Below the pieces are notes generated by a model, which did not search any database, had not been told where the DNA came from, and saw only the letters and a list, made by a program, of their open reading frames with translations. From Acidobacteriota bacterium (GTDB taxonomy: Bacteria; Acidobacteriota; Vicinamibacteria; Vicinamibacterales; SCN-69-37), in assembly GCA_016716905.1 (NCBI GenBank), contig JADJUS010000022.1:1661501-1725500 (forward strand): 64,000 nt of DNA, written 5' to 3'. This document shows, in pieces, positions 1 to 8,873 of the stretch. A program made the position numbers and the translations under genes. Positions within the stretch are counted from its first letter, which is position 1; each line of letters begins with the position of its first letter.

Positions 1-2
1 CG

Positions 3-260
3 CCGGCGATCCAGTTCAAGGGCAAGGGGTGGTACGTCACCGACTACGCGAAGTCCGGTTCCACGGGCGACTCAAAGACCGTGGCGGCCACGTCTGAGGC
101 GAGTGCTGACGCGAAGTCCGACGCCAGGAAGAAGGACGCGTCGGCCGAGGGCAAATCCGACACAAAGTCAGAGACCAAAACCGAGACGAAGGCTGAGACC
201 AAGACCGAAACAAAGACCGACGCCAAGTCCGAATCCGCCGCCAAACCGAAGGTCCCCTAA
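3..260 (+). CDS. FmdB-type zinc ribbon protein, C-terminal part (5' end outside window)
   Basis: The frame is open from the left edge and ends in TAA. The first visible residues, ending in GKGWYVTDYA, match the segment that follows the zinc ribbon in FmdB/CxxC_CxxC_SSSS proteins; the cysteines themselves would lie outside the window. The remaining roughly 65 residues are a low-complexity tail of alternating Lys, Thr, Ser, Glu, Asp and Ala (repeated KTET and KSD units), which should be disordered. The function of FmdB-type proteins is poorly defined; regulation has been proposed. The gene converges on galU, with a palindromic repeat filling the gap. Family assignment rests on a short motif, so it is moderate. 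Confidence 0.6.
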   Translation, partial: PAIQFKGKGWYVTDYAKSGSTGDSKTVAATSEASADAKSDARKKDASAEGKSDTKSETKTETKAETKTETKTDAKSESAAKPKVP

Positions 261-262
261 CC

Positions 263-397
263 GTCCACGACGGATCACAGGGAGGCGCTGAGACGCAGAG
301 CACTTCCTGGTCAAACCCTCGCGCAACGTGGTTTTAGAGTTTTAGAAGATCCTTGAAGCCTCTGTGCCTCGGCGTCTCCCTGTGATCCGCCGTGGAC
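263..397. repeat. Imperfect palindromic repeat, family A, copy 1
   Basis: GTCCACGACGGATCACAGGG at the left is mirrored by CCCTGTGATCCGCCGTGGAC at the right with one mismatch, and the inner arms (GACGCAGAG / CCTCTGTGCC) also pair partly. It fills the gap between the converging FmdB-type gene and galU. The same words recur at 22711-22862. It could fold as a bidirectional terminator-like hairpin in RNA. No coding frame is credible here. Confidence 0.7.
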
Positions 398-405
398 AAG
401 TGGCT

Positions 406-1270
406 CTACGTCATCGTCTTCAGATACTCGCGCAGCGGCCCGGCAAGGTCAGGCCGCTGCATGGCGAAGTAGACCACCGCTTTCAGGAACCCCAGCTTGT
501 TGCCTGTGTCGTGCCGGACGCCCGTGACTTCACACGCGTACACGGGCCGGTCCTTGAGCAGGTGTTTCAGCCCGTTCGTCAGCTGGATCTCACCGCTGCG
601 GTCTTCTCTGGTGGCGCGTAGCGCCCCGAAGATATCGGGCGTGAGGATGTAGCGGCCGATAATCGCCAGGTCCGACGGCGCCTGCTCGCGCGGCGGCTTT
701 TCAACCATGTCCGTGACCTTGTAAACCCCGGGCCGGATGGTCTCGGCCGCGATCACGCCGTAGTTCGAGATGTCTTCCGGCCGCACCCGTTCCACCAGAA
801 TCACCGGGCCGTCCACCTCTTCGTGGACCTTGATCATTTGCGCCAACGCCGGCGGCGTCGCGTCAATCACGTCGTCGGCCAGGATGACGGCAAATGACTC
901 GTCGCCCACCAGTGGCTCGGCCATCAGCACGGCGTGGCCCAGCCCGAGCGGCTCACCCTGCCGGACGTACGAGACATTAATCAGGTTGGAGACCTTCCTG
1001 ATTTCCTCCAGGAGCTCGGTTTTGCCTCTGGCGGAAAGAAAGGCCTCGAGTTCAAAAGCGACATCGAAGTGATCCTCGATCGCACTTTTCCCCGGCCGGT
1101 CACGATGATGATGTTTTCGACGCCGGAGGCGAGCGCCTCTTCCACCCCTGCTGGATGATCGGTTTATCCACCAGCGGCAGCATTTCCTTGGGCTGCGCCT
1201 TGGTGGCCGGCAGGAAGCGGGTGCCCAGACCAGCGGCCGGGAAGACGGCTTTACGAACACTGAACGACAT
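406..1270 (-). pseudogene. galU: UTP--glucose-1-phosphate uridylyltransferase, broken by a single-base frameshift
   Basis: GalU makes UDP-glucose from UTP and glucose-1-phosphate for envelope polysaccharide synthesis. From the ATG at 1270 the frame encodes the nucleotide-binding segment GLGTRFLPATKAQPKEMLP and DKPIIQ, then loses homology. Shifting by one base near 1143-1154 restores the expected continuation (VEEALASGVENII, then VTGRGKSAIEDHFD), which runs in a second frame to the stop at 406. That part holds LADDV (metal and sugar binding), the EKP motif and a normal C-terminus. The combined length of about 287 residues fits the family. One base appears to be missing beside a short C run. 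For a core gene this may be a sequencing or assembly error rather than real decay. Confidence 0.88.
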
Positions 1271-1319
1271 TGTCAGCATCGTATCGCACCGGCGCGACCG
1301 GGCGGTATAGCATGACTGG

Positions 1320-2606
1320 ATGCTGGACCCCGCCTTTGTCCGAGACAATCAAGAGCTGGTAGCGGCTCGTTTGCGCAGCCGGGGTCTTGACCCCACCGCC
1401 GACCTTGCAGCGCTTGCCGGACTTGAGTCTGAGCGGCGTCGCCTGCTGCCTGAGGTGGAGGGGCTCAAGCGCGACCAGAACGCTTCGGGAGAGGCCGTGG
1501 CGCGCGCGAAGAAGGCTGGTGAGGATCCGAGTGCGGTATTTGCCGCCAACAAGGTACGCGGCGGCCGCATCAAGGAACTGGAATCCGAGTTGGCCACCAT
1601 CGAGGCGAAGCGCGATGAGTTGTTGCTGACGATACCCAACCTGCCGCACGAAAGTGTGCCCGTGGGCGCATCGGCTGAAGACAACGTGGAAGTGCGCAAG
1701 TGGGGAACGGCGCCCACGATGGCGTTTACGCCCAAGCCGCACTGGGACCTCGGTGTCGCGCTGGGCATCCTGGATTTCGAGAGGGCCACCCGAATGTCGG
1801 GTGCGCGGTTTGCCGTCCTAATGGGCGCGGGAGCCAGGCTCGAGCGAGCGCTCATCAATTTCATGATCGACCTGCACACGGTCGAGCACGGGTATCGCGA
1901 GGTGGAGCCGCCGTTCCTGGTCAATCGCCAGGCACTGACCGGCACCGGAAACCTCCCGAAGTTTGAGCAGGACTTGTTCAAGATCGCGGGAGAGTGGGAC
2001 TTGTTCCTGATTCCGACGGCCGAAGTGCCGCTCACGAACCTGCATCGCGAGGAGATTCTGGACGGGCGGTTGCTGCCGTTGAAGTACACGGCCTACACGC
2101 CGTGTTTCCGCAGCGAGGCCGGTTCGTATGGCGCCGACGTCCGCGGCCTGATTCGCCAGCATCAGTTCGACAAGGTCGAGCTTGTGAAGTTCACCACGCC
2201 CGAGCAGTCGCACGATGAGCTGGAGGCGCTCACGCGAAATGCCGAGACGGTGCTCGAGCGGCTCGGACTCTGCTATCGGCGGATGCTGCTCTGCACGGGA
2301 GACATGGGATTTGCTTCGGCGAAGACGTACGACATCGAAGTGTGGCTGCCGAGCCAGAACGCGTTCCGCGAGATCTCGTCGTGTTCCAACACCGAGAGCT
2401 TCCAGGCGCGGCGTTCCCAGATCCGCTTCCGGCCCGACGGCACGGGCAAGGCGCAACTGGCGCATACGCTGAATGGGTCCGGCCTCGCCGTGGGCCGGAC
2501 GCTGATCGCGATTCTTGAGAACTACCAGCAGGCCGACGGCAGCGTGGTGGTGCCCGAGGCGCTGCGACCGTATATGCGCGGGCTTGAGGTCATTACGCCG
2601 GAGTGA
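1320..2606 (+). CDS. serS: Seryl-tRNA synthetase
   Basis: Charges tRNA-Ser with serine in the cytoplasm; class II aminoacyl-tRNA synthetase. At 428 residues it has the usual length. The N-terminal 100 or so residues form the charged helical hairpin that grips the long variable arm of tRNA-Ser. The catalytic core shows motif 2 (FRSEAGSYGADVRGLIRQHQF, interrupted here for brevity at FRSEAGS and RGLIRQHQF) and motif 3 (LNGSGLAVGRTLIAILE). The start is ATG at 1320, 49 bp from the divergent galU start. The window also carries two tRNA-Ser genes. The stop overlaps the GTG of the next gene, suggesting cotranscription. Confidence 0.97.
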   Translation: MLDPAFVRDNQELVAARLRSRGLDPTADLAALAGLESERRRLLPEVEGLKRDQNASGEAVARAKKAGEDPSAVFAANKVRGGRIKELESELATIEAKRDELLLTIPNLPHESVPVGASAEDNVEVRKWGTAPTMAFTPKPHWDLGVALGILDFERATRMSGARFAVLMGAGARLERALINFMIDLHTVEHGYREVEPPFLVNRQALTGTGNLPKFEQDLFKIAGEWDLFLIPTAEVPLTNLHREEILDGRLLPLKYTAYTPCFRSEAGSYGADVRGLIRQHQFDKVELVKFTTPEQSHDELEALTRNAETVLERLGLCYRRMLLCTGDMGFASAKTYDIEVWLPSQNAFREISSCSNTESFQARRSQIRFRPDGTGKAQLAHTLNGSGLAVGRTLIAILENYQQADGSVVVPEALRPYMRGLEVITPE

Positions 2607-3682
2607 AAAACATGGTGCACTCCAAGGGTTCGTGGGGACGCACGTCCCTTGGGACGTGGTTGGTGCTTGCTATATCCGCCTCCTGCGCGCCGCCTCCGAC
2701 GGCGCCGCAGAATCCGGCCCCTGCAGCCGTGCCGGGGACGCTCACGTGGTCTGGCAGAGTCATCGCTCAGCACACTCAGGCACCGGTGGCTGCGGCAGTG
2801 ATCGAAGCATCGCAGGGCACGCCCATCATCGGCCAAACAGACTCTGCTGGCCAGTTCACAGTCGGTTCTTTCTCCAAAGGTCTCGTTCAGTTTTCGATCA
2901 GTGCTCCTGGATTCCTCCTGCATCGGTCGAAAGTTGATCTGACAGGGAAGCCAGCCGATTTCTCAATCGAGTTGATTCCATCATCCGAGCCTTTCGACCT
3001 GGAGTTCTATCGACAATTGGCGCGGGGGAAATTTGACGGCCCGATGACTGAGACGCGCAGATGGACGATGGATCCGAGCTTCCACTTCCAGACGGTCACG
3101 GCCGATACCGGGCAGCCCGTAGCGGCGTCCGTGCTCGACAAGGTTGAAGGGATGTTTCGTGCGGCGGTGCCAGAGTTGACCGCCGGACGGTTTCGTCTCG
3201 CGACGGTGGAACGAGGGCCAAACACGCCTGGGTTTAGAGATGGCCTGGTGATGGTTCAGTTCTTCGAGAACTATTTCAATGGCACCTATGCCGGGGACTC
3301 GTTTGTCGGTGGCAACTCAGGCAGAATCCGACTACTCCTGAATCCTGAACTTGAAGCCAAGTACGGTTACATTCTGGGCTGCGGATCGATGGCCGTGCGA
3401 GCGGCAGACCATGAAATCGTTCACGCGATGGGATTCATGCACACGTCCGACACCTGGGAAGACTTCCAGTCTGGGGAAGGTTGCCCCGGCCAAGGCCGGC
3501 CTGAGCGCGTTCGTTATCACGCGGCCGTCGTGTACTCGCGACCGCCCGGTAACCTGGACATCGACACCGACCGCAGCAGTTTCTCCCACCCACTCGCCGA
3601 GCCCACCGTGCCCGCCGCGCCGGTGTCTTGCGGCCTGGGCCACTTCATTCGTTCGGACTACCGAATCACAAGCAGTCGATAG
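2603..3682 (+). CDS. Lipoprotein with carboxypeptidase-regulatory-like domain and metzincin-like zinc motif
   Basis: The N-terminus is a signal peptide ending in a lipobox-like ISASC, so it is probably a lipoprotein. Residues of about 45-115 look like a carboxypeptidase regulatory-like beta domain (GTLTWSGRVIA, then IIGQTDSAGQFTVGSF). The C-terminal part has HEIVHAMGFMH, which fits HExxHxxGxxH, the three-histidine zinc signature of metzincin proteases. The role and substrate are unknown; an envelope or extracellular protease is inferred. The GTG start at 2603 overlaps the serS stop; an in-frame ATG at 2612 is an alternative. The 3' end overlaps the converging M24 gene by 25 bp. No named subfamily was recognised. 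Confidence 0.75.
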   Translation: MKNMVHSKGSWGRTSLGTWLVLAISASCAPPPTAPQNPAPAAVPGTLTWSGRVIAQHTQAPVAAAVIEASQGTPIIGQTDSAGQFTVGSFSKGLVQFSISAPGFLLHRSKVDLTGKPADFSIELIPSSEPFDLEFYRQLARGKFDGPMTETRRWTMDPSFHFQTVTADTGQPVAASVLDKVEGMFRAAVPELTAGRFRLATVERGPNTPGFRDGLVMVQFFENYFNGTYAGDSFVGGNSGRIRLLLNPELEAKYGYILGCGSMAVRAADHEIVHAMGFMHTSDTWEDFQSGEGCPGQGRPERVRYHAAVVYSRPPGNLDIDTDRSSFSHPLAEPTVPAAPVSCGLGHFIRSDYRITSSR

Positions 3683-4986
3683 TTGGCCGCGTGGAGGAAC
3701 TGGACGCCATCCTCCATGACAATGGCGCTGTCTTCGATGGGCACACGAAGTTTCTTGCCGCCCCATTCCTCAATTGGTGAATAGGCGAAGTACTCAAACG
3801 AAAACATGTGCTGACGGTGCAGCGTGAACGTCTGCTGAAACGGCTGCCACGTGGTCATTGACGGGCCGACGTCATGACCGGCATTGCCGACGGGATGAAA
3901 TCCGTAGGCCACGTCTGTTTTGCTGTCGGCGTTGGGACGATTGAAGGCGATACTGCCGAACCCTCCGGCGACAAGCGCCGCATCAATCGCTTTCATCGTC
4001 TCGGTGGCGGAGCGTCCGGGTTGGAGCGCGGGTTTGACGGCGTCGCGCACCGTGATCGCTTTATCGAACGCCGCCTGGATGCTGGCGGGCGGGCGCGTCT
4101 CGCCGGGCTTGAGCACGTAAGCCACACGCTTCACATCCGTGGCCATGTTCATCAGCACCACGCCCCAGTCGATCATGATCACGTCACCCGGCTGGACGAT
4201 ATACGAGCTTGATGTGGCGACGATGCCTTCAGCGCCGGTGACGTAGACCGACGGCATGTCGAATGACGAGCCGAGTCCGCGCTCGAGCAGGCGGTCCTGC
4301 AGCCACCACGCGGCCTCTTCCAAGGAGGTCTTGCCCGGCGTAATCACTTCATTGGAGAGGGCGCGTTCCGCCAATTGCACGGCCAGGCCTGCCGCCTCGC
4401 CATACGCGACGATTTCACTGGCCACTCGGTGCGACCTGAAGTCGCTGACAAGTCGCTCGGCGCTGACGAGCCGCGAGGCGTAGGGTTCACCCAGCGTTGC
4501 CACCAGCGATTGATGCATCGCGTGAGACAGGCCATCGGCCGTGCCCATCTCCTGCGACATGTTCACGCCAATCCGCTTCGGGTCGCGCGCGCGCACGAAC
4601 TGCAGCAGCATCGACGATGGGCCGAAGATGTCGTAGGCGCCGGACTGCTGGAGCATGTACCCCGACGGGCCAAGGGCCGCCCGCTCAATCCTCGGCGTGC
4701 CACGGTCGGTGAAGACGTAATACCCGACGCCCGTCACATATCCTCGTCCGAGGTCTTCCCACAAGGGGTCTGTGTGGTTCTCCTTTACGGCAACGATCCA
4801 CATGTCGATGCCATGTGTCCGCATCGCCTTGGGCAGGATCTGTTCGAACTTGTCGAGTCGGATTTGCCGTTGCAGTTCCCACCGCCGGCGCGCCTCTTGA
4901 GCGGAGAGCGCTGAACCAGCAAGAGCCAGAATCGTGAGAAGGAGGATTGCCCGGCCAAACAGGGAAGGTCGCATGGTGGCTGGCAT
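3658..4986 (-). CDS. Secreted M24 family metallopeptidase (Xaa-Pro aminopeptidase-like)
   Basis: A 442-residue protein with an N-terminal signal peptide (hydrophobic core, then SALSAQ). The first half resembles the creatinase-type N-terminal domain; the second half is the pita-bread M24 fold. Visible metal-ligand regions are the Asp in VIMIDWG, the Asp in MATDVKR, the His in HPVGNAGHDVG, and Glu residues in FSFEYF and PIEDSAIV. Family members remove N-terminal residues preceding proline, usually with two divalent metals, but the exact substrate cannot be read from sequence. It is transcribed away from the cytochrome gene at 5094. The ATG at 4974 is an alternative start giving a more compact signal peptide. 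Confidence 0.88.
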   Translation of the reverse strand: MPATMRPSLFGRAILLLTILALAGSALSAQEARRRWELQRQIRLDKFEQILPKAMRTHGIDMWIVAVKENHTDPLWEDLGRGYVTGVGYYVFTDRGTPRIERAALGPSGYMLQQSGAYDIFGPSSMLLQFVRARDPKRIGVNMSQEMGTADGLSHAMHQSLVATLGEPYASRLVSAERLVSDFRSHRVASEIVAYGEAAGLAVQLAERALSNEVITPGKTSLEEAAWWLQDRLLERGLGSSFDMPSVYVTGAEGIVATSSSYIVQPGDVIMIDWGVVLMNMATDVKRVAYVLKPGETRPPASIQAAFDKAITVRDAVKPALQPGRSATETMKAIDAALVAGGFGSIAFNRPNADSKTDVAYGFHPVGNAGHDVGPSMTTWQPFQQTFTLHRQHMFSFEYFAYSPIEEWGGKKLRVPIEDSAIVMEDGVQFLHAANYRLLVIR

Positions 4987-5012
4987 TCTAGAGCAGTTTC
5001 GACACCCGTCCA

Positions 5013-5032
5013 GCCGGGTCTAAAGACCCGGC
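5013..5032. repeat. Short perfect hairpin in a divergent spacer
   Basis: GCCGGGTC and GACCCGGC pair perfectly around a TAAA loop. It lies between two divergent starts, so it is not in a position for a normal terminator and could be a small dispersed palindrome or a regulatory site. Confidence 0.5.
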
Positions 5033-5093
5033 CTCCTTTCCGGATCGGCGAACGGCTCGCCTCTTGAACCGCCGGGGCGCGTGGTAGACACTG

Positions 5094-6401
5094 GTGCCGG
5101 TTATGACGTGCAGATCCCTACGACTGATCGCAATCCTGACAGTTGGTGCTGCCACGTTCAGCGCCTGCGGTGGTTCGTCGTCAGGTGAACCTACGGCAGA
5201 ACCGGCGCCTGCACCAACCGTGCACGTCGCCCGGGCGTTGCGCGACATCACCGTGCCGCGAACTCCGGAACGGGTGGCGCGGGGCCAATACCTGACCGAA
5301 GGCCTCCTCCAGTGTTTTGTCTGTCACTCCGAGCGAGATTGGACGAAACCTGGCGCTCCACCCATTCCCGCCACAAAGGGCGCCGGGGCGGTCTGGCCCG
5401 GCAAGCCGTGGCTGGTGGCGGCCAACCTGACGCCCGACACCGAAACCGGCATCGGCCGCTGGACCGACGACATGTTGCTGCGCGCCATTCGGGAGGGCAT
5501 CGGCCACGACGGCCGCACCCTGCACCCGCAAATGTGGTACTCGTCGTTCCGCGCGCTGCCTGACGAAGACGCCGAGGCGGTTGTCGCCTATCTGCGATCG
5601 CAGAAGCCCATTCGCCGATCACTGCCACAAACAAAGATCCCGGAAGACGAGGCGAAAGATCTCGCCGTGCCCGAGCCACTGTTGGCGCCGGTGCCACTCG
5701 TGACGTCGCATGATGTGGTCCAGAAGGGCCGGCACCTCGCGCTTCTGGCCGACTGCGCCGGTTGCCACACCTCCTGGTATACCCCGAAGAACCCTGGCCT
5801 CTTCGGCGGCGGAAACCGGGTCACCCGCGGTGAGCGCGCGTCGTTCAGTTCCAACCTGACCAGTGATCCGTCAGGCCTTGCACACTACGACGAGAACATC
5901 TTCCGCGAGGTGATGCGGACCGGCCAGGCGAAGGGGCGCGACCTCAGCCCCATCATGCCGTGGACCGTGTTCAAGAATCTCAGTGACGACGACCTGAACG
6001 CACTGTTCGCGTATCTGCGTGCGGTGACGCCGGCCAAACACGTGATCGACAACATCGATGCGCCTTCCGCGTGCGCAATCTGTGGTGGCGTGCACCCTCT
6101 GGGCAAGTACAACCAGCCGCGTCAGCGGACGCTCATGACCTACCCGCTGCGCATGGTGGAAGGTGCGGTCGGCAACTACCGTTTTGACGATGGGTTCCGG
6201 CTCAGGACGGTCATTGAAGAGGGGAAGTTTCGCCTCAAGTTTCCCGATGGCAAAGGCTGTGATTTGGTCACCGAGAACCAGTTGACGTTTTACTGTGAGG
6301 GTGACATCGATCACCTGGAGTTTGTTCGCGACCGCAGCGGCGCTGTGACGCACGTGTTGAACAATCGTACCGACATCGGCATCCGCGTTGAGGGGCGCTA
6401 G
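5094..6401 (+). CDS. Diheme c-type cytochrome lipoprotein
   Basis: A 435-residue exported protein. The signal peptide ends in a lipobox (TFSAC), so it is likely anchored in the membrane by lipid. Two heme-binding CxxCH motifs are present: CFVCH near residue 75 and CAGCH near residue 222, each in a domain that resembles cytochromes accepting electrons from membrane dehydrogenases. Both contain the typical later Met-containing segments (HPQMWYSSF, LSPIMPWTVF). A third cysteine pair, CAIC followed by Gly instead of His, is near residue 328. The last 90 residues form a separate beta-rich domain not recognised. It begins with GTG at 5094; ATG at 5103 is an alternative. Confidence 0.87.
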   Translation: MPVMTCRSLRLIAILTVGAATFSACGGSSSGEPTAEPAPAPTVHVARALRDITVPRTPERVARGQYLTEGLLQCFVCHSERDWTKPGAPPIPATKGAGAVWPGKPWLVAANLTPDTETGIGRWTDDMLLRAIREGIGHDGRTLHPQMWYSSFRALPDEDAEAVVAYLRSQKPIRRSLPQTKIPEDEAKDLAVPEPLLAPVPLVTSHDVVQKGRHLALLADCAGCHTSWYTPKNPGLFGGGNRVTRGERASFSSNLTSDPSGLAHYDENIFREVMRTGQAKGRDLSPIMPWTVFKNLSDDDLNALFAYLRAVTPAKHVIDNIDAPSACAICGGVHPLGKYNQPRQRTLMTYPLRMVEGAVGNYRFDDGFRLRTVIEEGKFRLKFPDGKGCDLVTENQLTFYCEGDIDHLEFVRDRSGAVTHVLNNRTDIGIRVEGR

Positions 6402-6405
6402 GCCT

Positions 6406-7110
6406 GTGACCTGTCCCAATTGCCACGCCGGTATGACGTCGCTCGTGCTCGAGGGACACTACGGCCGCCCGGTGCCCATTGACTACTGCGAGGCGTGCCA
6501 GGCCTTCTGGTTTGATGGCCATGAAAGCCTGCAACTCTCGCCGGCTTCAGTTCTGCGGCTTTTCCGGATGGTGGGCGACGCAGGAGGACGCGCGCGATCG
6601 CCTCTGTCGAACATGGCCGCGTGCCCCAGGTGCCGTCAGCCGCTCGTGGCGACACACGACCAGCAGCGCCAGTCGAAATTTGAATACCGCCGATGTCCCG
6701 AGGAGCACGGTCGCCTGATCACGTTCTTCAATTTTTTGCGGGAGAAGGATTTCATCCGGCCGATGTCGGCGGCGCAGCTCGACGAACTTCGCAAGAACCT
6801 GCAAAGCGTCAACTGTTCCAACTGTGGGGCGCCTATCGATCTGGCCAGGGCCACGGTGTGTGCCCATTGCGCGTCGCCGTTGTCGATCCTGGATGTCGGG
6901 CAGGCAGAGGCGCTGGTGGCCCGGCTCAAGGGTGCGACCGAGCCGTCGGGGACCATCGATCCTGCGTTGCCGCTGAATCTCGAGCGCGCCAAACGCGATG
7001 TTGAAGCCGCGTTTGCCGCCTTCGAACGCGAACCCGGTTGGTATGGCACCGCGTCGAGTCAGGGACTGGTGAACGCGGCGATCGGCGCGTTCGTGCGCTG
7101 GCTGGGGTAG
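6406..7110 (+). CDS. Zinc-ribbon protein of unknown function
   Basis: About 234 residues carrying repeated Cys pairs typical of small zinc ribbons: CPNC/CEAC near the N-terminus (with FWFDGHE after the second pair, as in YfhA/TFIIB-type ribbons), CPRC with RRCPEEHGRL, and CSNCGAPIDL with CAHCASPL. The rest is helical and ends in GAFVRWLG. No catalytic motif is visible, so a binding or scaffold role is inferred. The GTG at 6406, five bases after the cytochrome stop, is preferred to the frame's earlier possible start at 6388 because it places the first CxxC close to the N-terminus, as in relatives. It ends directly against the converging PQQ gene. Confidence 0.72.
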   Translation: MTCPNCHAGMTSLVLEGHYGRPVPIDYCEACQAFWFDGHESLQLSPASVLRLFRMVGDAGGRARSPLSNMAACPRCRQPLVATHDQQRQSKFEYRRCPEEHGRLITFFNFLREKDFIRPMSAAQLDELRKNLQSVNCSNCGAPIDLARATVCAHCASPLSILDVGQAEALVARLKGATEPSGTIDPALPLNLERAKRDVEAAFAAFEREPGWYGTASSQGLVNAAIGAFVRWLG

Positions 7111-8557
7111 CTATCGCCGCAGGTCGAACATCGCCATCTCTTTGAGGATTGCGCACCAGCAGTCGGCCGTCAGAGAACGCCGGGTGGTTCCACGTCTTGC
7201 CGTCGAGCACGGGGAATCGTGCGAGTTCCACATGCTTCTCAGGGGTCGCACGCACCAGCGCCATGTCCCCGTCTTCGGTCAGCACGATGATGTGGCCGCT
7301 CGCCAGCGCGATCTGGCCGTATCCATAACGGCCGCCCTTCCACTTCACGTCACCGGTCTGCGCATCGAGGCACGCCAGGATGCTCTCGTCGAGCCCGTAG
7401 ATGTAACCTTCGAACAGCACCGAGCTGCTGAACTGGTTCTTCATCCGGTTGTTCTTCCAGACCTCGCGCACGGCACCGCGCTCGCCGGCCATCGTCACTT
7501 CAATCACCGCCGCGCCCTTGTCATAGCCCGAAGAGACAAACACGCGGTTCCGGCCAATCACGATCGGCTGGCCTGCGTTCACGTCGTACATCGTGACCCA
7601 CGGAAACTCCCAGAGCAGCGCGCCGTCGCTGGTCGCGAGTCCCATCAGGCGCGTGGCGCTGAGCACCAGGACCTGGCGCACACCATCGATGGTGACAAGC
7701 ATCGGCGAGGAGTACGCCTGCCGATCGCTCAAAGCAGACCAGGCCGGCTTGCCGGTGCGATGGTCATACGCAGCCACGCTGTGATTCCTGGAACCGCCGG
7801 GTAACACAACCACGGTGTTGTCCACGATCAGCGGCGACGCGGACATGCCCCACTGCACGTTGGTTGCGCCCGCGTCGGTGAGCATGTTCGTGCGCCAGAT
7901 GGTGCGGCCGGTGACGGCGTCGAGCGCGCGCAACTCGCCTTCAGCGCCCTGCGCGTACACGAACCCGTCGAAGTACGTGGGCGTGGCGCGTGGGCCGTCA
8001 CCACCCATGAACTCCTTGAACTCCGCGGACCACTTGGACGTCCACTGCTCGCGGCCCGTAGCGACGTTGTATGCCGCCACCACTTCCTGGCTCCCGCGTT
8101 GCTCGATGGTGAAGGCGAGATCGACGCCGTTGACCTTCGCGGTGACGAACGACGCGTATCCGCCACCGACAGGTTGTTTCCACACCGGTGAAAGGGTGCC
8201 GTTGGGCCAGCTCGTCAGAATCGGACGCGCGGTGTAGTGGCCGTCGCGAGCCGGGCCTCGGAAGTCGGACCAATCGGGGATCGCCGCCGTTGCCACAGTG
8301 ACCGGCGACTCGACAGCAGCGATGTCAGGCGCGACCGGCGCCACGGCCTCCGCCGGCGTGGTTGGCGCCTGAGCGCCGCGATGACGTTCAATCACTTCTG
8401 CCTGCGCCTGTGCAGGCGTCACAAATGCCAGCCGTGGTGAGCCTCCACCGTAGACCACCACACGAAGCCCGAAGAACTGGTACAGAACGGCGCCAGTGAC
8501 GCCGACCCCCGCGGCCGCTATGCCTACGGCCCGCAGGACCTTCATGAGTTTTGACAT
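7111..8557 (-). CDS. Membrane-anchored PQQ-like beta-propeller repeat protein, frameshifted at its C-terminus
   Basis: An N-terminal membrane anchor is followed by a signal-like linker and an outer-membrane-assembly/PQQ-type propeller with repeated W/A-x-D-x-x-TG blades (LDAVTGRTIWR, YDHRTGKPAWS, LDAQTGDVKW). The domain starts at WSDFRGPARDGHY, typical of the PQQ-like family seen in Acidobacteria and Planctomycetes; enzymatic activity is uncertain. The literal reading frame runs on to 6926, overlapping the converging zinc-ribbon gene by 185 bp. A one-base shift at about 7144-7149 instead gives the compact ending MAMFDLRR with a stop at 7111-7113, immediately beside the neighbour's stop. I regard the shorter end as original and the indel as a sequencing error or recent mutation. 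Confidence 0.83.
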
Positions 8558-8608
8558 CAGCCCCGAGCGTACTACGGGAAAACCTGTGGGCTACACTTGT
8601 AGGAGCGC

Positions 8609-8698
<90 letters not shown>

Positions 8699-8865
8699 GC
8701 CTTCGCCAAACGCTCGCTTCGCTCGCGGCTACGTGTCCCTACGGCTGGGCTACGCCCGTCTCACTCCACGCGGATTCTCAGACGGTGCGAAGGCTGTCCC
8801 GCCGAAGCTGCTCGCGACTTGTCCGCCGTAGCCAGGAGCGTAGCGACTGTCAGGCGAAGGCGGAC
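8699..8865 (+). repeat. Hairpin-rich element trailing tRNA-Ser(UGA)
   Basis: Begins at the encoded CCA with GCCTTCGCC and closes with GGCGAAGGC, so the whole segment is bounded by an inverted repeat. It contains the words AAACGCTCGCT, CGCTCGC.GCTACG, CCCGCCGAAG and CCAGGAGCGTAGCGACTG. The same words in the same order follow the other tRNA-Ser gene (21010-21134). A final sub-hairpin (GTCCGCC...GGCGGAC) may end transcription. No protein frame is credible. Nothing else was seen between the PQQ gene start and the M13 gene end. Confidence 0.7.
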
Positions 8866-8873
8866 CGATTCAC

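Noticed and set aside
1140..1160. Programmed frameshifting in galU
   Set aside because: No slippery heptamer or downstream pseudoknot is apparent, and galU is not known to use frameshifting. A plain indel is simpler.
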